Virus record (IMG/VR): IMGVR_UViG_3300042373_001312
Span: 1-45,926 of that record
Direction: 5' to 3' (one strand)
From: a virus
DNA length: 45,926 nt
The notes under the pieces were generated by a model, which ran no database searches, was not told the origin of the DNA, and saw nothing but the letters and a program-made list of their open reading frames with translations. The position numbers and the translations under genes are program-made. Each line of letters begins with the position of its first letter. The first letter of the stretch is position 1. Shown here in pieces: positions 16,327-24,631 of the stretch.

Positions 16327-17568
16327 ATGAGTCAACAAACACTATACAACGATTTGGTAATTACTGGTGATCTAACAGTTTCTGGTACCACTACTACAAT
16401 TAATACAAATAATCTAACTGTAGAAGATAAAAATATTATTATTGGTAATGTAGACTCTCCATCAAATATTACTGGAGATGGTGGCGGACTTACATTAAAA
16501 GCTGCTAGCGATAAAACTTTTAATTGGGTGTCAGGTGCTGATAGATGGACATCAAATGTGGGTATTGAAGCTAGTGCGCTTGTACGTACTGGAGGCACAA
16601 CTGCGCAATTTTTAAAGGCTGATGGCACTACACAAGAATTAACTACTGGAAAAACGATTTATGTTGATGCAGGTGTAGGTACAGACACGCGGACGGGGTT
16701 TAACGAGCATGATATATCAGAACCATTTGCAACTATTGGCGCAGCGGTGTCTGCTTCTGCAAGTGGTGATACAGTTTATGTTCGCGCTGGAGCTTATACA
16801 ATATCTTCACAAATTAGTTTAGACTCTAAGGGTAATATATATTTTGAAACTGGAACAGCCATTACGGTTGCTGGCAATACAGTTGCGTTTTCTCTTACTG
16901 CAAATGAAACTAAAACGGTTAATGGATTTGCTCAATTCGCGTTAAGTGATACAGCAGACATACTAACACAATCAAATGGAACTCTATTTTTAGAATATCA
17001 AAGCATTACAAGCACCTCAACAGACACACTATTTAGAATATCTGGAGGCACATTAAATACAAGTTTTGCGAGTATTGTAGCACCTACAACAGACGGATTT
17101 GTGTTGACAGGAAGTGGAACACTGGTAATTCGCCGTTCCCACACCGCGTCATGTAAACAATTTTTAAACTGCAATACTAGTGGAGCTGTTACTATGGACA
17201 TATGGACTGTTGTAGGAGATTCTACAGATGCAACTATTCGCGTTGTTAATCATATTGGATTTTCGTATCGTGGAGTCAACTTAAACAACAATTCATCTAG
17301 TCCGTGCATCGTTTTTGCATACACCGGTGGAACTAATGCTCCAGTCTTACGAAACTTAAGATTAACAACAAGCGGAACTGGTATTTCTATTAATGCCGCT
17401 ACTGCAACAAGAGATATATTCTTAGATCAAATTAAAATAAATGCTGTTAACAGTCTATCATCTACCGCACCTACAACTGTTTATTCTACCACAACATACA
17501 GCACTGTCGCGCCTGATGCTAACGTAACAGTAGACGGGCAATATAATATAATGTCTAACCTTTTCTAA
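16327..17568 (+). CDS. Fibre/beta-helix adhesin, tandem paralogue
   Basis: 413 residues. The N-terminus (LVITGDLTVSGTTTTINTNN, EDKNIIIGN) is a common phage-fibre shaft start. From about residue 108, GKTIYVDAGVGTDTRTGF and FATIGAAVSASASGDTVYVR repeat the beta-helix start of the preceding gene with strong similarity at both protein and DNA level. The remaining ~280 residues are serine/threonine-rich beta repeats. The 10-nt gap and lack of a promoter put it in one operon with its neighbours. It is probably a tailspike-like adhesin; enzymatic activity cannot be judged. Confidence 0.75.
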   Translation: MSQQTLYNDLVITGDLTVSGTTTTINTNNLTVEDKNIIIGNVDSPSNITGDGGGLTLKAASDKTFNWVSGADRWTSNVGIEASALVRTGGTTAQFLKADGTTQELTTGKTIYVDAGVGTDTRTGFNEHDISEPFATIGAAVSASASGDTVYVRAGAYTISSQISLDSKGNIYFETGTAITVAGNTVAFSLTANETKTVNGFAQFALSDTADILTQSNGTLFLEYQSITSTSTDTLFRISGGTLNTSFASIVAPTTDGFVLTGSGTLVIRRSHTASCKQFLNCNTSGAVTMDIWTVVGDSTDATIRVVNHIGFSYRGVNLNNNSSSPCIVFAYTGGTNAPVLRNLRLTTSGTGISINAATATRDIFLDQIKINAVNSLSSTAPTTVYSTTTYSTVAPDANVTVDGQYNIMSNLF

Positions 17569-17573
17569 AAACT

Positions 17574-17951
17574 ATGGCAACAGGACCACTAACAATAAAT
17601 AACAATACAACGATAACTGGTGACTTAACAGTTTCTGGAACTATTATTACAACATTTGATTCGACTATAACTGGAAGTGGTAAAACTTTTACTAATACTG
17701 ATTCTGGTAAAACATTTCAGGTCTCTGGAACAAATACATTAGTTCTCCCTACCTATGCATCAGCAAAAACTGGATGGTCTATTGGCATTGTAAATGTAGG
17801 CGGAAACACTCTTACTGTTAATATTGCTGGGGGATCTGGAAATACAATTAATGATGTTACAACATTTAACAATACAGTAAAATATTCTTCAGTTAATATC
17901 TATAAATCTGATATATCTGGTAAATTTATTGCAATAGGTGTTTTGTATTAA
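17574..17951 (+). CDS. Short fibre-like protein
   Basis: 125 residues. The start (TITGDLTVSGTIITT) repeats the shaft motif of the preceding gene, followed by a small beta-domain (TFQVSGTNTLVLPTYASAKTGW, VNVGGNTLTVNIAGG). It appears to be a cut-down member of the same fibre series, 5 nt after its neighbour and 2 nt before the protease gene. It is probably a minor tip or accessory fibre. Confidence 0.65.
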   Translation: MATGPLTINNNTTITGDLTVSGTIITTFDSTITGSGKTFTNTDSGKTFQVSGTNTLVLPTYASAKTGWSIGIVNVGGNTLTVNIAGGSGNTINDVTTFNNTVKYSSVNIYKSDISGKFIAIGVLY

Positions 17952-17953
17952 TT

Positions 17954-18946
17954 ATGAATATACGAAATATTAATCTTGCAGCAGCATCGAGCAATATTAT
18001 TAATCCTGCATTTGGCGCGATGCGTTCTAAAACCGATGCAGAAATGCTTTCTATGTTAGGAACAAAGCCAGGCGGTGCAGTTAACATGGAATTATGGTCT
18101 GCTAGAAACTCAACAGCTAATCCTCCAACATACACTCGAAACCCAAATTTATGGTGCAATGAACTTGTGTCTCAACTTACTGCTGCGGTAGCTTATAAAG
18201 ATGATATAACTGGTGGTAAACAAAGCTATGGCGGCATATTAATAAGCCCACGACACGTTCTTTATTGTGATCATGCTCACCCATTTGCAAGAAACACATG
18301 GTTCGTAAATTATAACAGTACTAAAGAATGTAAGTTACACTTTGTTCTTGCAAATGGTAGTGTAGTAGAAGCAGTTCAAATTGCGCAAACTACAGTTAGG
18401 TCTACTCGCGATAGGCCTGGAGCATACACCCCGGCTGATTGGCCAAGCGGAGCGGCACCTGCCCAAGATTTGTGTGTAGCAGTACTTGATAGAGACGTGC
18501 AGGCACTTGGTGTGCATGTTATGCCAATACCAAAATTAACATTGCAAGATTTGGGTTACATCTCAACTCCCGTTATCTCGCATATTCATGTCACGCAAGG
18601 ATATGAAAGAACTACTTCTTCAATCCCACCAACACCACGTTCTGATTATCCACAATATCATAATTCAATGATTGCAGTAGGACACGGCAGCATGTCGATG
18701 CCACCATTAAATTCGACATTAACAACTATTGATTATGCAGTATGGGACGGAGACAGTGGCACACCGTCAATGATACTATTAAATGGAAAATTATATTTAC
18801 ACAGACTTATAGGAGCATCAAATATTCCCAATAACATTGGTCATATTAACGCAATGATTGCAGTCGCTGAAGACGATGCTATATCTCGTGGAAGGTTAGC
18901 GGCACGTACTGGAATAACAGTTCCGCTAGTGCCAGTTTTAATTTAA
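17954..18946 (+). CDS. Chymotrypsin/trypsin-like serine protease
   Basis: 330 residues. The three landmarks of the S1-type fold appear in order: GGILISPRHVLYCDHAHPF (catalytic His probably H107; compare ISPRHVLTAAHC in trypsins), QDLCVAVLD (Asp probably D172; compare DIALL), and WDGDSGTPSMIL (GDSG, Ser S268). There is no signal peptide and no transmembrane segment, so it probably acts as a virion part or in the infected cell rather than through Sec export. It lies inside the fibre operon, between a short fibre and an LRR protein, with 2-nt and 7-nt gaps. It may cleave a neighbouring fibre during maturation or a host surface protein during adsorption (inference). The triad assignment is by motif only. 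Confidence 0.75.
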   Translation: MNIRNINLAAASSNIINPAFGAMRSKTDAEMLSMLGTKPGGAVNMELWSARNSTANPPTYTRNPNLWCNELVSQLTAAVAYKDDITGGKQSYGGILISPRHVLYCDHAHPFARNTWFVNYNSTKECKLHFVLANGSVVEAVQIAQTTVRSTRDRPGAYTPADWPSGAAPAQDLCVAVLDRDVQALGVHVMPIPKLTLQDLGYISTPVISHIHVTQGYERTTSSIPPTPRSDYPQYHNSMIAVGHGSMSMPPLNSTLTTIDYAVWDGDSGTPSMILLNGKLYLHRLIGASNIPNNIGHINAMIAVAEDDAISRGRLAARTGITVPLVPVLI

Positions 18947-18949
18947 ATA
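18942..18949 (+). promoter_or_regulatory. Weak late-promoter-like TTTAAATA
   Basis: One mismatch to TATAAATA, 4 nt before the ATG at 18954 and overlapping the protease stop codon. It is AT-rich, so it may be chance. Confidence 0.3.
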
Positions 18950-18953
18950 TAAT

Positions 18954-21011
18954 ATGTCTACTACATCTATTAATATTATACCTCAAAACGGTAACTCTTC
19001 TGTAGTTGCTATTGATTGCGGCACTTCAACTCCAAAATTAGGCGGTACAGTAGATGTCTCTGCTTTTCCTAATTTGCAGCAGTTTATATGTAATTCTAAT
19101 GATATAACTGCATTTTCTTTTAACGGTATCAATAATAATTTAAACTATCTAAATCTTAGGTTTAATAAATTGACAGGCAGTGTCTCTACATTCACTAGTT
19201 TATTTCCAGATATTGAAGCATTAGTTTTAGGCTCAAATCTTCTTGAGGGTAATATTCCAGATTTTTCTGCGACACCTATCTTAGCAAATTTTCAAATTGA
19301 TAATAATCTTAATATAACAGGGACTATTCCTGATTTAACAAACAATAATAACTGGAGAGCATTATATTGTAATGGTAATAAATTAACGGGGCCTATTCCT
19401 TCAGCTTTGACGAATCAGATATACATTGAAGAATTTTTGTGTTTTTCAAATCAACTGACTGGTACTATACCCGATATAAATCCTTGCACTAGGTTGCGAA
19501 GGTTTTTAGTTGCAGATAATCAATTATCTGGAAGCCTACCCACTTTAAGCTCTACATTAGTTGATGCGTGGTTTCATTTTAATAATTTTACAGGATCAAT
19601 TCCTAACCTGCCAAACTCTTTAACTGCAAGAGATCTTTTGTTTGGATATAATTCTTTATCAGGCACTATTCCGGCTTTAACTGGAGTACCAAATCTAGAA
19701 AGATTTGGTTGTGAATATCAAAAAGGAACAGATAAAATATCTGGAGTTATACCGTCTCTTACTGCAAATACTCTTTTAAAATACTTTGATTGCAGTGGCA
19801 ATCAATTATGTGGAAATATTCCAAATTTAAGCCAAAATACAAGCCTTGAAAAATTTTATTGTCATGACCAAACTCCAAGTATAACAATAAAAAATGGCAA
19901 TTTTAATAGTTTAACTGGGCTTACGCAGACATCTGACAGCTGGTGGGGAGGTATTCCAGTAAATTGGTCTGGAGAAAACAGCTCTTATACAATTAATAGA
20001 GATTCAGGGGGAAATTATGTAGCTAATATACAAGCATTAGGTACAGGTCCTGCTAGTAATTCTTTTCGTCAAAATTTAGGAAGTTTGCCAATAACTTCAA
20101 ACGTTGAATTAAAATTTACTTTATTAAATTCCTTTCCAACCTTTGGCACACCTAGTTTAAATGCAGCAATATATGATGATAGTTATAATGTTCTCGCAAG
20201 TGGTACATATACTACCAGTACCGCTGAGACATTTACATTAATAGGTACTTCAATTCCAGCAAATACTAATATTACTATAGCATTTTGGACAGGTACAGGT
20301 GCTCCAGCTTTAGATAATGTAGAAATCTCATATAACCATGGAATTACAGGACCGATTCCAAGTTTAAGTGGGCTGACTAATTTGCAAGTTTTTCGTTGTT
20401 TTAACAACCAACTCACAGGGCCGATCCCAAGTTTAAGTGAACTGACTAATTTGGAAAATTTTCGTTGCGACAACAATCAACTCACAGGGTCGATTCCAAG
20501 CTTGACTGGGTTGACTGATTTGCGAGTTTTTTATTGCCACACAAATCAACTCACAGGGTCGATTCCAAGCTTGACTGGGTTGACTGGTTTGCGGGATTTT
20601 CAATGCCACACAAATCAACTCACAGGATCGATTCCAAGCTTGACTGGGTTGACTAATTTGGAAGTTTTTAATTGTGTTAATCAAACAGGATCAACAAAAC
20701 TCACAGGGTCGATTCCAAGCTTGACTGGGTTGACTGGCTTGCAAGCTTTTTATTGTAGTGCCAATCAACTTACTGATTTTGTTGGTGGATCTGTTTCAAA
20801 CACGCTAGGTACATTTGAAGCGCATACTAATCAATTAACGGCAAGCGCGGTGAATGCTATTCTTGCAGCTTTTGTAGCGGCAGGAAGAACACATACAAAC
20901 GGGACATGTATATTGAATCTTGGCGGAACTGGCAACGCCGCGCCAACAGGCCAAGGTCTCACTGATAAAACGACATTAATATCACGTGGATGGACAGTCA
21001 CAACAAATTAA
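18954..21011 (+). CDS. Leucine-rich-repeat protein with inserted jelly-roll-like domain
   Basis: 685 residues. LRR block 1 (~residues 25-305) and block 2 (~458-600) follow a plant-type 23-residue consensus, for example LTGSIPSLTGLTNLEVFNC and NQLTGPIPSLSELTNLENF. Between them, residues ~310-456 form a different domain beginning TIKNGNFNSLTGL and ending ALDNVEISYN, with the look of a carbohydrate-binding-like beta-sandwich (NGNF start, DNV end). The C-terminus (~600-685) is LRR-like, then degenerate. There is no signal peptide. LRRs are versatile protein-binding scaffolds, so a host-surface ligand-binding role is inferred from its place in the fibre operon. The repeats in block 2 are nearly identical at DNA level. 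Confidence 0.8.
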   Translation: MSTTSINIIPQNGNSSVVAIDCGTSTPKLGGTVDVSAFPNLQQFICNSNDITAFSFNGINNNLNYLNLRFNKLTGSVSTFTSLFPDIEALVLGSNLLEGNIPDFSATPILANFQIDNNLNITGTIPDLTNNNNWRALYCNGNKLTGPIPSALTNQIYIEEFLCFSNQLTGTIPDINPCTRLRRFLVADNQLSGSLPTLSSTLVDAWFHFNNFTGSIPNLPNSLTARDLLFGYNSLSGTIPALTGVPNLERFGCEYQKGTDKISGVIPSLTANTLLKYFDCSGNQLCGNIPNLSQNTSLEKFYCHDQTPSITIKNGNFNSLTGLTQTSDSWWGGIPVNWSGENSSYTINRDSGGNYVANIQALGTGPASNSFRQNLGSLPITSNVELKFTLLNSFPTFGTPSLNAAIYDDSYNVLASGTYTTSTAETFTLIGTSIPANTNITIAFWTGTGAPALDNVEISYNHGITGPIPSLSGLTNLQVFRCFNNQLTGPIPSLSELTNLENFRCDNNQLTGSIPSLTGLTDLRVFYCHTNQLTGSIPSLTGLTGLRDFQCHTNQLTGSIPSLTGLTNLEVFNCVNQTGSTKLTGSIPSLTGLTGLQAFYCSANQLTDFVGGSVSNTLGTFEAHTNQLTASAVNAILAAFVAAGRTHTNGTCILNLGGTGNAAPTGQGLTDKTTLISRGWTVTTN
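20344..20760 (+). repeat. Tandem ~69-bp LRR-coding repeats
   Basis: About six units encoding the 23-residue LRR (LTGSIPSLTGLT core). Copies share long identical stretches such as tcgattccaagcttgactgg, with changes concentrated in the codons after the core. One unit is extended by a few codons (NQTGSTK). This is consistent with recent unit duplication. Confidence 0.85.
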
Positions 21012-21015
21012 TATT

Positions 21016-21285
21016 ATGATTAAAGTATATTCTAAACAATTAGATACAGAAGAAGTAATTTCTTCCTCAGATGAAGTATGTACTACAGAACAAGATTGGT
21101 GGATGATATATGATGCTATATCTAAACAAATAATTACAGAACCACAACAATGCTCTGGCTATACTTCAAGCCCCCTAACTATTGTTGTTGCTGATACTAA
21201 AGAAAAACTAGAATTATATATTGTCAATAATGATTTAATATTTAAAAATAAACTTCAGCCAAACTACATTGGCGAGGAATTATAA
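21016..21285 (+). CDS. Small protein of unknown function, fibre-associated
   Basis: 89 residues from the ATG at 21016 (MIKVYSKQLDTEEVI); an in-frame ATG at 20986 would overlap the LRR gene by 26 nt and is less likely. It is acidic, with WWMIYDAIS and LTIVVADTKEKLELYIVNN. Small proteins directly after fibre genes in phages are often fibre-assembly chaperones, but I recognise no family motif here. Its stop codon overlaps the next late promoter. Confidence 0.6.
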   Translation: MIKVYSKQLDTEEVISSSDEVCTTEQDWWMIYDAISKQIITEPQQCSGYTSSPLTIVVADTKEKLELYIVNNDLIFKNKLQPNYIGEEL

Positions 21286-21288
21286 ATA
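21281..21288 (+). promoter_or_regulatory. T4-type late promoter TATAAATA
   Basis: Exact octamer overlapping the stop codon of the preceding gene, 7 nt before the ATG at 21296. Confidence 0.8.
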
Positions 21289-21295
21289 AGCTTAT

Positions 21296-22870
21296 ATGTC
21301 AACACCAATTAATTTAGGTCCATATTTACTAAATGCTCCCACAGAAGTTGAAAAGGGGCATATACGTGATAGTTTAGATCTTGGATCTGCATCACTCCTA
21401 CAGGGGGAATTTTTGGACATCAATAGATTAAAATTTACTGACCCCACCAACTCTACGCGTAGTATTATTCTTGATAAGACTCTTTTTGGATCTGCAGTGG
21501 CGGATCGCTTACGTTTTGCTCGTGCCATAAATGTTACTGGAGAAGTTACTACATCTTCTCCAATTCCTCTTTTTGATGGCACCGAAAATATTAATATACC
21601 AATAAGCATTAATGCTGGTGCAATTACTGAATCTAAACTTGCAACAGACGCTGTAGTTGCTATAAAAATAAAAGATGGTGAAATTACTCCGGCAAAATTA
21701 ACAGCTAGAGCACCTAACTGGAGTGGCACTGGTTCAATAGGTATTTTTCATCAAGCAATTGAATTAGGCACAGGAATTACGTCCAACAGCGAATCTATTA
21801 TTGATTTTCATTCATCGGCGCCAATCATCGATTATGACGCCCGCATTATACGCAGCCCTGGGGTAGATGGAGCATTAAGCATCCTTAATGCTGGTACTGG
21901 TGCTATAAACATTCGAGGGCTGTCAGTAGCGTCAGACAATACTGTGACATCATCGCGTCAAATAATTGGAGCCATAGAAATTATTGGAAATCAAATTAAT
22001 ACGACGTTTGCAAATAATGCAGAAATTGCGCTTAACTATGAAAATAGTGATAGCACAGTTACAAACTTTTTAAACACTACAATATTCAATGGCAAGCATG
22101 AAGTTTCTGCAAAGTTTTTTGGTGACACAAAAACACTTGAAACATATGGGCCGTGTCGTTCAGTAACAAACGGACAAGTTGGGTGGGCTACCGCTGGACT
22201 TGAAACACGCAGCACATCTGGAAATACATTGCTAGCATTACATGCTGTTGGTTCAACCGCAACACTGCTAAAACATGTTCGTGGCGGATCAGGATTAGAA
22301 ATACGTGACGCGGGAGACGCCGCCTTTGCTCCGCTGAAGGCTTCAACATTTACAGGTAATAACGCGCTCTATTTAAACTACGAAACTCCAACAATATATC
22401 TTCAAGACACAAATCATCGTGGTTCGATGATATATGTAGACAACAATATATTTTCTATACGTCGCTCGTCTGGCAATAATTCTACAACGATGCAGGATCT
22501 TAATGGTCGTTGGCCATTAGACATTAACTTAGAGACCAATAATGCGACCTTTGGTGCAGATGTAAATGCTGCTTCATTTACATCTCGTTCTTCGATTCGT
22601 TATAAGAAAGACATACGCCCGCTACAAGATTCGCTGGCTAAAGTAAACTCGTTAAACGGAGTTTCATATGTTTGGAAAGAAACTAAAAAGGCTGATCTTG
22701 GATTAATAGCAGAAGAGGTGAATGAGGTTTATCCAGAACTTGTACATAAGACAGAAACTGACGAGGTTGAAGGCATAGATTATGGAAAATTGACTGCAGT
22801 ACTCATTGAAGCAGTAAAAGAGTTGACTGGTCGTGTGCAGACACTCGAAAAACAATTAGAACAACGATAA
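21296..22870 (+). CDS. Tail fibre with C-terminal S74 intramolecular chaperone
   Basis: 524 residues. The N-terminal ~70 residues (PYLLNAPTEVEKGHIRDSLDLG) form a shaft or attachment region, followed by beta-rich fibre. The last ~95 residues are a peptidase_S74 (endosialidase-type) chaperone: SSIRYKKDIRPLQDSLAKVN, then YVWKETKKADLGLIAEEVNE, GIDYGKLTAVLIEAVKEL and a terminal coiled coil. In this family the domain trimerises the fibre and then cuts itself off using a Ser-Lys dyad; Ser at ~432-433 and the following lysines are candidates. It has its own late promoter 7 nt before the start. Confidence 0.85.
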   Translation: MSTPINLGPYLLNAPTEVEKGHIRDSLDLGSASLLQGEFLDINRLKFTDPTNSTRSIILDKTLFGSAVADRLRFARAINVTGEVTTSSPIPLFDGTENINIPISINAGAITESKLATDAVVAIKIKDGEITPAKLTARAPNWSGTGSIGIFHQAIELGTGITSNSESIIDFHSSAPIIDYDARIIRSPGVDGALSILNAGTGAINIRGLSVASDNTVTSSRQIIGAIEIIGNQINTTFANNAEIALNYENSDSTVTNFLNTTIFNGKHEVSAKFFGDTKTLETYGPCRSVTNGQVGWATAGLETRSTSGNTLLALHAVGSTATLLKHVRGGSGLEIRDAGDAAFAPLKASTFTGNNALYLNYETPTIYLQDTNHRGSMIYVDNNIFSIRRSSGNNSTTMQDLNGRWPLDINLETNNATFGADVNAASFTSRSSIRYKKDIRPLQDSLAKVNSLNGVSYVWKETKKADLGLIAEEVNEVYPELVHKTETDEVEGIDYGKLTAVLIEAVKELTGRVQTLEKQLEQR

Positions 22871-22873
22871 ACT

Positions 22874-24268
22874 ATGCCAACTGGTTATACAGTAGATGGT
22901 GTTGATCTAGACACATTATTTAAACCTAGAATAGGAACTGCTCTTCCCGCTACTGGATATATTGTGAGTAGTCAGGATTTGGCAAATCGCTATGAGGCCT
23001 CACGTGGCCCAAGTGATAGACTGTCAATTCTTACTGGATTTAAAAATTCTGTCGGAGTTGATTTAACTAATCTATTCATGAGTAATGGTTATAATATTGT
23101 TCCAACATACACACTTGTTGCAAATAAAACCTCTATAAATGAAACAACTGATAAAACTGTAACGTTTACATTGACAACAACTGACGTGCCAAATGGTACT
23201 GTATTGTATGTGTCATTGTCGAGAACTGATTTAACGCTGAGTGCCAGCACAATTACAGTAAATTCTAATACTGCAAGTTTTAGCGCGACTGCGTCTGATG
23301 ACGGGGTTGCTGAAGGCTACACAACATTTGTTGCTAATATTCATTTTGGATCAACTACTGGAGGAATTTTAACTACAAGTAACGCGATTGGGTTGGTTGA
23401 TTCATCTGTTCCAGTACCGACTTACTCTATTGCTCCGTCTGTGTCTGCTATTGATGAAGGAAGCTCAGTTACATTTAATGTCTCTACTACAAATGTTAAC
23501 CCTGGAACTACCTTATATTGGACTACATCTCGGTCTGATGTCAGTCCGTCTTCGGGAAGTATTACAATTAGTAATAATTCTGCATCATTTAGTGTGACTG
23601 CACTCGCCGATCAAACAACTGAAGGATATACTACATTTACTGCAAGTTTACGTGCAGGAAGCGTGACTGGCGGAATTTTAACTACAAGCAGTGCAGTTGG
23701 TATAAATGATACATCAACAACCCCAATAAATTATTCTATAGGTCTTAGAATTGATGTATATCGAAATACTTCTGGTGGAAAAAGTGGTAGTAATGCTGAT
23801 AACGGTAAAGTACGAGTTTTAATAAAACGTGATAGTGTTTTAAAATATGGATCAGATGGTTATTGTAACGTGACTGTAAGAGTTTCAAATAACTTTATGG
23901 ATCCAGATAAAGATGGAATAAATACTGGATATTATCTAAATAGACAATGGAATAATAACACAATTTTTTCAGCATTTACTTCAGGTACATCATTTAATTG
24001 GAATTTTACTCTCAGATTAACTGAACAAGAGTTAAAAACTAAAGTACCAAATACTGTTATAGGTAGAGCAACTGATACAGGATATTATGATATTACAAGT
24101 ACATTACCAACTCCATCGAAAGCGGGATGGTCAGAAACTAATGGTATACCATGGGGTTCAAATACTACAGTAACTATAAAAGATACTCTTGCAGGCACAA
24201 CTAAAACTGGAATAGTATCACCACATTTTAATGGTTATACTGATCAAGCATATCCAAATTATTTTTAA
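22874..24268 (+). CDS. Structural protein with two Calx-beta/Ig-like repeats
   Basis: 464 residues. The N-terminus (YTVDGVDLDTLFKPRIG, VGVDLTNLF) has the DLxxLF motif seen at the start of many phage fibre proteins. Two ~105-residue repeats follow (residues ~75-175 and ~177-275): INETTDKTVTFTLTTTDVPNGT and IDEGSSVTFNVSTTNVNPGT, each ending GGILTTS..AVG, with the appearance of Calx-beta or Ig-like domains. The last ~180 residues are an unrecognised domain containing DPDKDGINTGYY, a short acidic loop that could bind Ca2+. It is probably a virion surface or adhesion protein and is co-transcribed with the S74 fibre (3-nt gap). Confidence 0.7.
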   Translation: MPTGYTVDGVDLDTLFKPRIGTALPATGYIVSSQDLANRYEASRGPSDRLSILTGFKNSVGVDLTNLFMSNGYNIVPTYTLVANKTSINETTDKTVTFTLTTTDVPNGTVLYVSLSRTDLTLSASTITVNSNTASFSATASDDGVAEGYTTFVANIHFGSTTGGILTTSNAIGLVDSSVPVPTYSIAPSVSAIDEGSSVTFNVSTTNVNPGTTLYWTTSRSDVSPSSGSITISNNSASFSVTALADQTTEGYTTFTASLRAGSVTGGILTTSSAVGINDTSTTPINYSIGLRIDVYRNTSGGKSGSNADNGKVRVLIKRDSVLKYGSDGYCNVTVRVSNNFMDPDKDGINTGYYLNRQWNNNTIFSAFTSGTSFNWNFTLRLTEQELKTKVPNTVIGRATDTGYYDITSTLPTPSKAGWSETNGIPWGSNTTVTIKDTLAGTTKTGIVSPHFNGYTDQAYPNYF

Positions 24269-24277
24269 TCATCATAT

Positions 24278-24285
24278 TATAAATA
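24278..24285 (+). promoter_or_regulatory. T4-type late promoter TATAAATA
   Basis: Exact octamer 6 nt before the ATG at 24292; drives the 112-residue gene and probably the giant fibre after it. Confidence 0.8.
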
Positions 24286-24291
24286 GACTAT

Positions 24292-24630
24292 ATGGCGACG
24301 TATAGCAACATTTATATCGATCAAGGCAGCACCTATGCGTCAACTATAGACGTAAAAGACAGCAACGGTTTGCCATTTAACCTTACAGGCTATCTTTCTC
24401 GTGGACAAATACGTAAAAGCTACTCGTCATCAAACGCGACATCTTTTGCAACATCTATAAACCTTCCATTAGAAGGTAAAGTTGGTGTATCATTAACAGC
24501 AACTCAAACGCGTGGCATGAAACCTGGTCGATATGTATATGATGTTGAAATATACAATTCAGGTGGGCATGTCATACGTATAGCTGAAGGACAGGTAGAA
24601 ATATCACCAGCCTCAACACGACCTAGTTAA
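24292..24630 (+). CDS. Small beta-sandwich virion protein
   Basis: 112 residues. IYIDQGSTYASTIDVKDSNG, NLTGYLSRGQIRKSY and GRYVYDVEIYNSGG match a small protein family that is widespread next to fibre genes in T4-like phages of aquatic bacteria; it looks like an Ig-like beta-sandwich. It may be a fibre-attachment or baseplate adapter protein. Its 1-nt gap to the giant fibre suggests they work together. Confidence 0.7.
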   Translation: MATYSNIYIDQGSTYASTIDVKDSNGLPFNLTGYLSRGQIRKSYSSSNATSFATSINLPLEGKVGVSLTATQTRGMKPGRYVYDVEIYNSGGHVIRIAEGQVEISPASTRPS

Positions 24631-24631
24631 T

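Noticed and set aside
20986-21015. Upstream ATG extending the 89-residue gene by 10 codons
   Set aside because: It lies within the LRR gene; the ATG at 21016 just after that stop is the better start.
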